DNA of 40,000 nucleotides from Prorocentrum cordatum (GCA_963575745.1 CAUYUJ010017793.1:192501-232500); one strand, 5' to 3'. Shown: positions 19,013 through 29,331, counted from the stretch's first letter. The notes: generated by a model not told the origin, from the letters alone. Program-made: numbers and translations.

Positions 19013-19460
19013 GCCCCGAAGAGAGGAGCTTCCCAGCGTCGCCCGGCTTACTCCGGCAGGCCTCTCTCACGGATCGTGGCCCGCAGGGAAATCACCTCTC
19101 GCGCGGATCGTGGTCCACGGGGGTCTCCACCGGACTCTTGGGGGCCTGGCGGCGGCCCGGGGAGCCCACTGGGAACGGAGGTCTCGACATGTCATTTGGA
19201 GTTGCCCCACTTGGATCCATTGAAAAGCACTTTTGGGCCGTCGTGGGCGCCTGTTGGACCGTCTTGGGGCAATCTTGGGGACCTCTTTCTTAGGCCGTCT
19301 CGCTCTTTGGGGCCCCTTGGGCCTCTTTGGACGCCCATAAAAACCACAGTACGAATATGATCCTCCTCCTCCTCCTCCTCTTCCTCCTCCTCTGTCCTAC
19401 TCGGTTTCCTCCTTTTCCTTTTCCTGTGTATTCCTCCTCCTCCTCCTCCGCCCCCACTTC
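19013..19460. repeat. CTTGGGGCC-rich block and (CCT)n tract
   Basis: 19080-19335 has recurrent TTGGGG, GGCCGTC and GGGCC words, also seen at about 23900-24060 and 24290-24380. These may be related dispersed sequence. (CCT)n runs follow at about 19362-19393 and 19432-19452. No gene supported. Confidence 0.45.
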
Positions 19461-19759
19461 GGTCCTCCTGAGGGGGCGGCGGCGACTAGAACGGAAGGTC
19501 TGTTTTTGTGGTGAAGCGCATGGATCTCGACAAAGCAGGCGTGAAAGAAATGCAGTGCGAACAGTGCGCTCTACTAGAAAATCAATCAGAGCTTGTCTCA
19601 AACAGTGGTTGCACTCAAGAGATCGTATTTGTTCAAGAGCTGGGCCTAACTGGCGGTCTTGCGGCTCCGTGTTTGACGTCGCCGCCCTGTCGCCGCCCGT
19701 AATCAGGGCCTGAATGGCGGTCTGGCGGTTACGTGCTCGCCGTCGCCAACTCGTCGCCG

Positions 19760-21875
19760 CCTGGATTGCACAACGTAGATTGGACCACCCGCATTCTCCT
19801 TTCCAAAAAAAGGGATGGGTTCCCCCTCTCCCCCCCCCCCGGATTCATCCACTCACCGTGAACCGATGCAAAGCACATCGGGTTCAGACCCAATGTCCAT
19901 CCTACCTGCGAACTCAAACTATCACACCTAGGCCGGTATCGCCCCCCCTCCGTTCCCTTGCAAAAAAACTATGCGCGCACAGCCGTTCATCAAAAACCAC
20001 AAGTACCCAATGTTTTACTGGAACGAACGGCGCACGCTCGCGTCCTCGCGCGCGCAGGCCGAAATCCTGAAAAAAACCGCTTGTTACGGAAAGAGTTTAA
20101 ATCGAGTGCCCCAAAAACATGTTTAATCTCAAAACGTGGTTTCGCAACACGGGTGTTCAACAAAAGCGTGCGCGCGCGATTGCGAATCCTTAAGAAAACC
20201 ATCCGTTGTTCAACCTATTGATAAAATGCTACCAAACGCGCTGAGCGCGCGCGCGTGCCGAAATTGCTCGAAAGCCCTTGCGCGCGTGCTGGGGTGGAAC
20301 GATCCGTGTCAACAAAAATACAATGCGAACCACTCACCCGCGTGTGCCGCGCGCGCATGTCGAATTCCTCCCAGATGTTTCATCACTAACGCGACGACGC
20401 CGCCATCGTCGTCGGCATGATCGGCATCGCCGCCGTCACTGGCCGCGCGACGTTGCCATGATACCGCGACAGCCCACTTCGCCGTCTCGCACTCAAGTGC
20501 CCGCTGGGATGTGCCGAGCGGTCAGCACCACCACGGCCGCGTCGGTCGCGCCTAACTACCTGGCCGCTGCGCGGGCGCGCGCGTAAGCGCGGGCTGGCGC
20601 GGCCGCAGAGATGCACCAGCCAGCGCCAAACACTCATTGCAATCGCGCCCGCAGGATGTCTGCAAACCAAGTTGCGGGTGGGTGAGTGACATGTTTGCGC
20701 AAGCAATGGGGTGGACGACTCACTGCGAACTAAAAAAAATTGCACCGCCTGAGCTGCACCACAGAGACTCCACAACAGCTATTGCACCACATAACTTACA
20801 ACACATCGATTGCACCGCATATGATGCAACACAGAAATTGCACCATGTACATATGTATATATATATATATATATATACATTGCACACCTTAGGCAGAACA
20901 ACATAGATTGCTGCACAACGATTGCACCACATGGATTGCAGGACGTAGCTCGATTGCGCAGCATGGATATTACAACCCATATTCCCCTTTCAAAAAATAC
21001 ATATAAATTCTACCACCCGCACCCCCCAAACTTATCGATCCCCCAGGAACCGATGCAAAACACATATGATTCCGACTTGTCCGGCGAACCCCTCATCAAC
21101 AAATCGCATGCAGGGCACACGCGCGCGGCCGCTGCGCGCGCATGTCGAAGTCAATCCAAACACACTGTGCTTTCGACAGTTTCAACCTCCCGCTTCAAAA
21201 CCAACAAGGAAGCCATACGACTTTCTCATCCCAAAATTCTGAAACATCTGCCCGCGCGCTCTTGCCGACTCCCTCAAAACCAATGGTTTTTCAACGTTCC
21301 TGTCAAATCGGGCTTCTTGGGCAACGTTTGCGCGCACGTCGATCTCATTCGACAACGGTCGCGCGCCTGCCGAGGCCACAATCCCTTGTAAACAAGATCA
21401 TGCGGGGCACGCACATGCGCGCGGACGACGCGCGCGAAGGTCGAAATCCTTCCAAACACATGGTGGATTCAACAATTTCAAGACCGAGCTTCGTGAAATC
21501 ACACGAATCGTATCATACATCCTCGAACACAATCGGCAAACAAATCAAACAATTCTACCCCCGCGCGCTTTCCGAATCCTGAAAAATCACATGGTGTTCA
21601 ACATATCTGTCACGCGTGCAACTTATGCGCGCGCGTCGAACGCCTTCAACATCGGTCGTGCGCCTGCCAGGGCCTGCGGGGCACATGCACGCGGCCGCAG
21701 AGATGCACCAATCAACACCAAGCACTCATCACAATCGCTTCCGCATGGGTTGTGCAAACCAAGTTGCGGATGGGTGGGTGGGATGATTGAGCGAGCAGTG
21801 GAGCTGACGACTTCAAGTTCGGCAAGTGAATTGCACAACCTAGATCGCACCACATAGATTGCCCCACTTGAGCGT
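19760..21875. repeat. Two-copy higher-order satellite of about 1.1 kb
   Basis: Three pairs of landmarks repeat in the same order. ATTGCACAACGTAGATTGG with CCCTTTC-type sequence and AACCGATGCAAA occurs at about 19767-19870 and 20950-21060. GCGCGC-rich units with CGAA.TCC lie at about 19970-20360 and 21120-21640. GCGGCCGCAGAGATGCACCA with CAAACCAAGTTGCGG occurs at 20599-20690 and 21691-21770. Short ATTGCACCACATAGATTGCA-like words fill the junctions. No coding frame supported. Confidence 0.7.
20846..20880. repeat. (TA)n tract
   Basis: GTACATATG followed by about 22 bases of TA, inside the satellite junction. Confidence 0.95.
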
Positions 21876-22269
21876 TTTTTTTATTCGGCGTTTCGACGAT
21901 GGAAGAAAGGGGGGCAGGGGGGGGCCTGGCTCCAGACCTCTTCTTAGTGCGACTGTTTACAGCAGTGCGTCCATTATGGGGAAGGCTCCACCTGCTCGAA
22001 ACACGCGCCAAAACCGCCAAGATCTACTCCAGGGGGGGTGCGAGGGCCCGCGCTGATCGGCAAAACAACGAATAAAAAACGACCACCGCCTAGATTGCAC
22101 ACACACACACACATACACTGTTTTGGATCCGCGCTGACTAGCATATGTTTCTATGTATTACGATGCCTGAGGCAGGCGAGCAGCTTAAAGGCCTGTCCAG
22201 GCAACGACCGCGGAATCACAACGAGTCCGTGCGAAGGGTGAAACCCACGGCAGGACTCGACAAAGCTTG

Positions 22270-22486
22270 TGTGAAAAAGTGACTGGACCTGCCAACACTC
22301 GGCTGCACCGCTCGCCACGCTCCAGGCTGGCGGTGGCGACTCTCCGCCCGCCTCCAGCGGGCCGGCCCCCTCGTGATCGCCGACTCGCAGAGGAGGAGGA
22401 GGAGGAGGAGGAGGAGGACGAGGAGGACGAGGGGGACGATCGGAGACCAGCAGGCGAGAAACTTCGAGTCTCTGGCCCTGGCACTC
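22270..22486 (+). CDS. Reading frame fragment, left half, split by element B2
   Basis: Plus frame LAVATLRPPPAGRPPRDRRL, then a Glu/Asp run encoded by the GGA tract at 22390-22440, then GDDRRPAGEKLRVSGPGTL up to element B2. If B2 and one CACTC copy are removed, the frame continues without a stop into 22683-22832. No family recognised. Confidence 0.4.
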
Positions 22487-22682
22487 TCGGGTCGGGCGAA
22501 AGGGGGGGATAGCAGAGGGGGGGTTTGAGAATCAGCTCACGTAGCTGATTTCCCCGGCGCCTCCCGGCGCCGGGAGGCGCCCATGTATCGAGGAATGGGC
22601 CCGGCGGCGGGGCCGAAACCAGCTGCATGCAGCAGATTTCGTAACCCCCCCTTTCCCAATCCCCCCCTTTCGCCCGGCCCGA
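22487..22682. mobile_element. Element B, copy 2
   Basis: 196 bp with ends TCGGGTCGGGCGAAAGGG and CCCTTTCGCCCGGCCCGA, perfect at the outermost bases. Flanked by a perfect 5-bp CACTC duplication (22482-22486 and 22683-22687). Interior GAATCAGCTCACGTAGCTGA and CCATGTATCGAGGAATGGGC as in copy 1. Confidence 0.92.
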
Positions 22683-22832
22683 CACTCTGAGGCGCGCTTC
22701 GTGCAGCCCTTGCCCCCCGGCGGAGGCCGAGGCCGGGCCTGAAAAGGGGCAGCCGCGGTGGGTACACGTTGCGCAGATGACTGGCCTGTATGGCCGGCAG
22801 CAGAGACCCAGAAGAACTCCCAAGTGTGACTC
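22683..22832 (+). CDS. Reading frame fragment, right half
   Basis: In frame with 22270-22486 after removal of B2: LRRASCSPCPPAEAEAGPEK, then GQPRWVHVAQMTGLYGRQQR and PRRTPKCDS up to element C1. Residue mix is protein-like. CCGGCAGCAGAGACCCA occurs here (22794) and again right after C1 (22968), so C1 sits between short direct repeats. Confidence 0.4.
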
Positions 22833-22961
22833 TGGCATCGCTCGGACGTCCATTCCCTGTGTTTTTGGTCGGCTTCGTGCGTGTTTTTGTTCGCCAAACG
22901 ATCAAGGGTGCTCCTCGATGGCCCTCGCCGAAGGAAAAATGCACACGTCCGAGCGATGCCA
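22833..22961. mobile_element. Element C, copy 1 (MITE-like)
   Basis: 129 bp with perfect 17-bp inverted ends TGGCATCGCTCGGACGT and ACGTCCGAGCGATGCCA. Copy 2 is at 28623-28752. Target duplication unclear (GTGAC occurs near both ends, but not at matching offsets). Confidence 0.85.
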
Positions 22962-23139
22962 AGTGACCGGCAGCAGAGACCCAGTGGGTAGCTTGTGCCA
23001 AGCATCTGTGGCCCCTGTGACCAGTGAGCGCTAACACGTGCATCGGCCGAGGGTGCACGCCGATGGCCTCTCAAGCCGTCGAATTCTCAAGAACGCTGAC
23101 AGCGATGACCAACTGCGTAGAAAAGATGGGCCCGAGAGT

Positions 23140-23700
23140 GCTTATGGCACCCTTCGCTCTGGGGGACCTTGGCGTTATGAGCCTTGTCACATGACCGCTC
23201 GCTCGTGGGAGCCTTGGAGTGAATATCTGTTTCACGTCACCGTTCGGTCTCAGGAGCCTCAGTGTGAGGATCAGTGTCGCGTCACTGTTCGCCCTTGGGA
23301 GGCTTGGTGAAAGAGTCGTTTACATCGGAGCTCACTATGAGAAGCCTTGGAATTGAGCGGTTTACGCCGCAGGTTCGCTCTGTGAAATCTTGACATTAGA
23401 TTTTGACCGGGCATGTCCACATACAGGCGGATTTCGAACGAAAAATAAACAAATGTCAAAACATACCCAAACATCACCCACAATAATCCAAAATCGTCCC
23501 CACACTATTTTGGGATATTTTTGAATACTCCTGCTTCGAAGGACACGCACGACTTAACATTAAAAGCTGCTTACGCCACCGTTCGCTCTTGGGGGCCTTG
23601 GCGTTCAGAGCATTCTGCGCCACTGCTCGGTCTCTTGGGGCCCTTGGCGTTCCAATCGCTTTACGTCACCAGCTCGCGTGATGTTGGCGTTCCCATCGCC
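23140..23700 (+). repeat. 45-bp tandem repeat (15 codons), interrupted by element G1
   Basis: About five units before and three after G1, each like ACCGTTCGCTCTTGGGAGCC then TTGG.GT. In one frame most units read as a 15-residue motif (TARSWEPWSEYLFHV, TVRSQEPQCEDQCRV, ATVRSWGPWRSEHSA). A length that is a multiple of three and conserved RSW.PW suggest a coding past, but stops occur in later units. Confidence 0.7.
23401..23556. mobile_element. Element G, copy 1 (hAT-like MITE by target-site length)
   Basis: 156 bp, left end TTTTGACCGGGCATGTCC, right end the inverse of TAAGTCGTGCGTGTCC. Flanked by ACATTAGA (23393-23400) and ACATTAAA (23557-23564), 7 of 8. AT-rich interior. Removing it with one target copy restores a 44-bp unit of the 45-bp repeat. 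Copy 2 at 29192-29331 shares CGGGCATGTCC, the A-rich centre and TTTGAATACTCCT near the right end. Confidence 0.88.
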
Positions 23701-23704
23701 CTGT

Positions 23705-24060
23705 GCTCTTGGGCTGGACCTAAACGGTGCTGTTCGTTATGTTGTGGTTTTGTGCTTCGTTCTGCTCTGCCTGTTTTCCTGCACCTCCCTCCCACAACGA
23801 AAAACAAAACACAGCCGAAGTCCAGCAAAACAGCGTCTAGGTCCAGCCCTGTTGTGCTCATTTGGAGCCACGGAGTCGAAGCTGCGTCCGCCAGTGGGCC
23901 GCCCGGGGGGGGGGTCCTCGGAGGGCCCCTTTGAGTGTCTTGCGATCTTCTCGGGGCCGTTCTTGGGCCTTTCTGGGCCGTCTCGAGGGGCTTGGCCATG
24001 GAGCAGTGTTGAAGTCCTCTTCGGCCCTTTGTGGCGGCATCCTGCGGCACTCTTGGGGCT
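23705..24060. other. No gene supported
   Basis: Contains GGGGCCGTTCTTGGGCC-type words like those at 19080-19335. Open frames exist on both strands but none is convincingly protein-like. Confidence 0.35.
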
Positions 24061-24218
24061 TTACCAGCCTCGAACTTATCCCTATCCCTAAGATTGACAC
24101 GCCAAGAGGCGATGACAATCCTAGGGATGCGCCCTCAAAAAATAAGGGAATCCCTAAGATTGGCATCGTGATGAAGAGATGCCCAGCATAGGGATAGGGA
24201 TATGTTCCAGGCTGGTAA
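24061..24218. mobile_element. Element D (MITE-like)
   Basis: 158 bp with ends TTACCAGCCTCGAACTTATC and, inverted, TTACCAGCCTGGAACATATC. The match continues through CCTATCCCTA, so inverted ends are about 30 bp with two mismatches. Flanked by a perfect 5-bp GGGCT duplication (24056-24060 and 24219-24223). Confidence 0.92.
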
Positions 24219-24429
24219 GGGCTCTCTTGGGAGCCTCTGCAAGCTATCTCTGGCCCCTCCTGGGGTTCTATACGTGGCCGCCGCGGGGCACTCCCGACCC
24301 GCCCTTTGGGAGACGCCTGGGCCGTCGGGGGGCCAACTCGGAGGCCCTCGGGGCCGTCTTCGGCCAATGTGGGCCCGTAAAACCAGTGACACCATGGAAA
24401 AAACCCAATCAATGGATGGTTTTCGCTGA

Positions 24430-24540
24430 GGAGATCGACTGGGAACCGGGGAGCCCGGGAACCCAGAATACACCGAAATCGGCCCGGAACCAATAACCGG
24501 GCACTCGGGAACTGGGAACCGGGAACCAGGGAACCCGCGG
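24430..24540. repeat. GGGAACCGGGAA minisatellite
   Basis: Degenerate repeats of GGGAACC and GGGCACTC-like words. Confidence 0.75.
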
Positions 24541-24639
24541 GCCGCAGACCCTGCTGCAAAAATCGGCGGGAAGCTTTCGCCAAATCTTCCATCCTCCACT
24601 AGGACCCCTTCAATGCAAGCACTGATTTGACGAACGAAC

Positions 24640-24765
24640 AACACACACCCATACCCATAGGGGGGTCGTTGGGAGGAGGACTGGCTATAGGTATGGGTGC
24701 GTCTCGTCGGACCCTGGGGAACGCTCCCGTTCGAGCGGGGACCCCCATCCGACAACACGCACCCA
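24640..24765. repeat. Inverted repeats, two nested hairpins
   Basis: CACACCCATACCCATAG faces CTATAGGTATGGGTGCG. Next to it GTCGGACC and CCATCCGAC flank a GGGGAACGCTCCCGTTCGAG core. May be the decayed ends of another small element. Confidence 0.6.
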
Positions 24766-24785
24766 CGGGACGCCAGAAATGATCG

Positions 24786-25495
24786 AAACCTAATACATTT
24801 TTACCCTAATCGTGAAAGACTAACCCTGACAATCCAACCCTAACACACTGACCCTAACCGTAACACCCGGACGCTAGCACCCTAACCCTCTCCCTTACAC
24901 CCTTACCCCAACACCCTAAACCTAGACTCTAACACACGAGGCCTATCACCAGAACCCTGCAACCGTAACCCGAAACCTAACACGCGAACCCGAACACCCT
25001 AACCCTTACACCCGGACCCGAACATCCAAACTCGAACACCCTACCTCTGACCCATAGCCTCCTCGATCATACGATCCTGACCCTGGATAGCCATAACTCC
25101 CTTAATCCTACCACACTGACCCCCGACCCTCACCCGAACACCCTAACCTGGAGACATCCTAACCTTACCACCTTCACACCGCCGTAACCCTAAAACCATG
25201 AACCTACCCTTAACAAAATTACCCTCGATACCCAACGGTACCCCTAGCTCATCAACCTGGAACGTATCCCTAACACCCCAGCCAAAACATCATACCCATA
25301 CCCCGACACGATAACCATAACGCCCTAACCCGAACATCTGAAACCGAACACCCTAACCAACATCCTGGCCCTCACAATCAAATTCCAATCCTGACGCCTG
25401 AATCCTAACACCTTTACCCCAACCTCTACCCTGATGACCCTAAAACTAAGCGCAACGCCCTAACCCTAATACCTTAGAACTACACGCCACCTACA
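24786..25495. repeat. Degenerate telomere-like array (CCCTAA type)
   Basis: About 700 bp of CCTAACACC and CCCTAACC-like words, roughly 7-9 bases each, with many substitutions (CCCGAACAC, CCATAAC, CCCTGAC). The strand is strongly biased: almost no G. Dinoflagellate telomeres are reported as TTTAGGG repeats, so this could be an internal, decayed relative, or an independent satellite. Confidence 0.8.
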
Positions 25496-25839
25496 ACTGA
25501 CATCGAACAACTCCTTCCGCCGCCCCTGAGCCCTTCCCCGCAAAATTGCCCGTGCAAGTGAAATCGTGTCCTGCACATGCGACGAGAATCCCTTGCAAAA
25601 CGTACCACGAGACACACAGAAGTTCCTGCAGCTCATGCGATCCAGATCAAGACATACCATCAAGTCCACGCGTGCGCACGTTTGTCACCAGCGATGCCAG
25701 GCGTGCCCCAGGCCTCCACCCAGCGCTTTACAAGCGTCCTCTGGCGCTCCATGGCTTTCCAAGCGTTCCAAACGCCCCCCAGGCGTTCCTAGGCGACCCC
25801 GGACTCCTTGGGAAGGTTCGCCAAGCGCTCACGCGTTCC

Positions 25840-27960
25840 CATGCGCACGCCTACGCGCGCGGGCGCACGCGCGAGGAGAATGTTGCACAAAAATCATGCC
25901 AACTTGAAAAGCAAACTGGTCACCGTTAAAGTGCAATGTCGTTGCCTGACCAACATGGAGCCTTTTCCACTGTGGGCAATACAGGCGTCCCCATACGTGC
26001 GCGCGCCGCGTGTGGAGGGCACATGCTGGCAACAGAACAGAAGAAATCACCCAAACCCATGTTGGCTTGGATGTCAAATTTGTCACTGTTAAGGATTGAC
26101 TGTGCTTTTCCCAGCCAGCAGGGATAACTCGATCGTGAGCTATACAGAGCTCCCAACGCACGCACGCGTGGGGAAACCTGTACTGTCCAGAAAAAACGAC
26201 ATACACAATAACCCATGTTAATTTGAAAGTCCCAGCGGGCACCGTTAAATGATGGGTTTAGCTTAGAGCCCAGCATCGCGACTTTTCGATTGCGGGCAAC
26301 ACAAATACGCCGACGCATGCGCCATCCGACGCGCGCGCGTGGCGAGTCCTGCCTTGTCCATACAGCAAATTGTATACCGAAACCACTGCGAACTCCGAAG
26401 TCCAACTGGCCACCGTTAGGAGGTCATTATAATTGCCAAGCCGAGCGGCGAACTTCTAGTGTTGGCAGCGCACCGCTCCCCACGCGCACGGGATGTGCTG
26501 CGCTGTATTGTCCATAACACAAAACGCACGCCAAAACCTACGCGAACTAGCTAGTCCAACCGGCCACCGTGAAGGTTTCACAGCAGTGTCCAAACCTAAT
26601 CGGGCGGGCATCAGAGAACTCACGCGCGCGGGCATCCGCGCGCGCGTGAGAAGCGCTGCCTTGTCCGCAAGATAGCATAAACCATCTTGGCCTGGAAACT
26701 ACGGTGAACCATTAAGCCTTAACGGTTGCCGATGACAATTCGATTTGCACCTGGCTTCTGTTGTATGGTTTCTCGAATGAACAAAACAGAATTAGCCTCG
26801 GGCGCACGCGTACGCGAGCGCGTGGGGCAGTTTGCATTGCCACAATTGGAAATTCTGAACGCTGACTGGGCCAGTAAAGCAAAAACCTGGACGCTGGGCA
26901 ATTGGATTCCTAGGTTGACGACGGCAACGGTGCACGATGCCAACACTTCGCGCGGCAGATCTCCCAAGAAACCAGCGCGCGGGCGTACGGTCAGTTCTGT
27001 TGTGCTCCCTATGGAATCATCGCCATGTTCAAACATGACCGAATGGTTTTCCAAATTCGCGAAGCCTCTTGTGAATGCGCTGCGTCATTAATAAGATAAT
27101 CATCCCCACGCGCGCGCGCGTGCAGTGATGCAATGCCTGCAGTAGAAAAGTAGCCACGCGGTTCGAAAACTAAAAGTGGATGCTTAACAGTGTCAGATTT
27201 GATTTCCAAGTTAACATGATTGCTGGTGCCTGTTTTGATTTGCTGGACACAGCAAATCTCCCGAAAGATCCCCGCGCAATCGCGCGCGCGTCGGGAGTGC
27301 TGTACTGTCCGCAATAGGAAATCACATGTTGGTCTGGGAACGCAACTGGAGCCTGAACGGTGGCAAAGTGGATTTCGAAATGCACACGGTTCCCTGCGCA
27401 CGGATTGCATTAAATGCAATCCAAAAAAGGTCACGCGCGCGCGTGGGTAGTACTGCCTTGTCAACAAAAGCAGTGTCGGCATGTTAGCTTGCATGGTAAA
27501 GATGACCCTTGACGGTGACCTATGAGAGTTCGTAGCGCGTATGGGTATGGTGTATGTTTTGTACAGTGGACAATACTACACTCCCCACGCGCGCGCGGAT
27601 CGCCCAGGTGACGCTGGTTATATGAGATCTGGGCGAGACGCTCCAAGGATTGGCTTCTGATTCCCAGGCCAACACGACGATTTGCACATCGCAACTAAAC
27701 AAAGCTCCGCGCGAGCGAATAGCTGGCGCGACAGCGACACGCCAGCACGCCTGTTGCGAGTTCCACCAAGTGGTGGTGATGGACAACAACGCACGTTATG
27801 CAATTTTGGGTCTCCAATCGGCGCGGGCGCTATCTGTGCACATCGATCCAGGCCAACGTGACGCCTTTCCCACTTGTGCGACTATCAGACACTCCACCCG
27901 TCGCGCGCTGTACGGCACAAGACCATGGGGTACACATGTGTGAACAACACCTGAGTTTGA
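25840..27960. repeat. Satellite of about 157 bp with alternating (CG)n core
   Basis: At least 12 degenerate units. CG-alternating cores lie near 25863, 26008, 26162, 26330, 26483, 26625, 26810, 26972, 27112, 27283, 27438 and 27592 (mean spacing about 157). Units also share CTGCCTTGTCC- and CACCGTTAA-like words between cores. Near 27440-27600 the flanks switch orientation, forming an inverted pair. Identity between units is low by eye. Long frames here are not considered genes. The stretch 25500-25840 before it has only GGCGTTCC-like words. Confidence 0.75.
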
Positions 27961-28622
27961 GTATTCAGTCGGTGCGCGCACGTTGTCTTGGGAAACCAAT
28001 CGGGCAAGCCCTTCGGACCCAGCGGAATGTTCGATTGACCCACTGGCCAAGCGACGAATCGACGAATCCACGGGGGCAAGAATGGAAGGCCGCGAAAATC
28101 ACAGCGAATCTCACATAACACCAAATACACCCAAACTGCCTGCGATGTCATGAAGAATTCCACGGGATTCAAGGAAGCTGCACCAAAAATGCTCTCGATA
28201 TGGACATTGCTCAAGTTCGCAAAACGAATGAGCCCATGCAGCACTGAACACACAATTTGACTGTTGAGTTTCAAACCTTGGGTGAATCACTTCCGCAGTG
28301 CTTCTCCGACGTGGCCAACTGCAGAACCACAAAGGGAATTGGTGAGCTGCGTTGCGAGACCCGACCGTCAGTCCCCGAGAGGCAGAAGTGGACCCGATGA
28401 TTCAGAGGCATCGCGTGACACCGCCTGGCAGCGGCGAGGCGGAAGAGAATGGCGGCAGGGTCGACGAGCCCGCGGAAAAGGGGGCACGGCTCAGAGCGGC
28501 CCGCGCAAACCGTCCAAACTGCTGGCCGCTGTGCGCCAGGCAGGCGCGAGCCTGCCTGATCTGCACTGCGGCCTACCTGCGGGCCCTCGGGATATCCACC
28601 ACGTCGATTCCTCCGCCCTCCC

Positions 28623-28752
28623 TGGCCATCGCTCGGACGTCCATTCCCTGTGTTTTTGTATCGGCTTCGTGCGTTGTTTTTTCGCCAAATGATCAAGGAT
28701 GCTCCTCGATGGTCCTCGCCGAAGGAAACATGCACACGTCCGAGCGATGCCA
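28623..28752. mobile_element. Element C, copy 2
   Basis: 130 bp, left end TGGCCATCGCTCGGACGT (one extra C), right end ACGTCCGAGCGATGCCA. The interior is almost identical to copy 1 (TTCCCTGTGTTTTTG, GATCAAGG.TGCTCCTCGATGG). CTCC flanks both sides but is too short to be decisive. Confidence 0.88.
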
Positions 28753-29191
28753 AGCTCCTGCACCCTCATCGTCCACTCCTCTCTCCTGGGAGAGGGAGGG
28801 GAAGGAGGTGGTGGTGGCGTATACCTTCCGGCCACGTACTATATACAAGGAGAAAGAAGGTGGATGGGGTTGTGCCACACAGCTCCGCGCGTGCGCCGCG
28901 CAGACCGATCTGGCGGCGTCGGAGCAGCTCCACAGTCCGACTCGAGCTGCCGGGATGTGGACGCTGCCAGTCGAAAACTTGCCCCCGAAGAGTGCCAGCG
29001 GGCCACGGCCCTGCTCGCTCGAAGCAGGCGTGCTGGCGCCACTCCCTGGCAGAGAGGCCTGCGCTTCCCTTGCGCTCTCCCGATTCCCGCATCACCACCG
29101 CCCAACCCCCACCACCTCACCCTCGACCAGTGGGCCAGACCTAAGCTGCGCGGTTGTCACGTGCGCACCATTGGCCACCATCGGGCCAGAC

Positions 29192-29331
29192 TTGGGTCGG
29201 GCATGTCCTCCTACACGCGGGTTTAGGGCGAAACAACAAAAATAGTTGAAACATGTTGGCAACATCGTCCATTGGCTATTTGTTATAATATGTTTGAATA
29301 CTCCTCCTGTAAATGGACGTGCCCGACTGAA
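29192..29331. mobile_element. Element G, copy 2
   Basis: 140 bp, left end TTGGGTCGGGCATGTCC, right end the inverse of TTCAGTCGGGCACGTCC. Flanked by GGCCAGAC (29184-29191) and TGCCAGAC (29332-29339), 7 of 8. Ends 43 bp before the stop codon side of the Mei2-like gene. Confidence 0.88.

Noticed and set aside
19714-22241. Several frames of 60-150 codons
   Set aside because: They lie in the higher-order satellite and are not conserved between its two copies.
24786-27960. CRISPR-like array
   Set aside because: No identical repeats with unique spacers; repeats are degenerate and contiguous, and the genome is eukaryotic.
27885-28274. 129-codon minus-strand frame
   Set aside because: Overlaps the end of the satellite region, with no motif and no coding neighbours.
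28352-29245. 297-codon plus-strand frame
   Set aside because: It runs straight through element C2 and into element G2, so it is open by chance. A piece near 28950 (AASRKLAPEECQRATALLAR, another frame) could be an exon but is unsupported.
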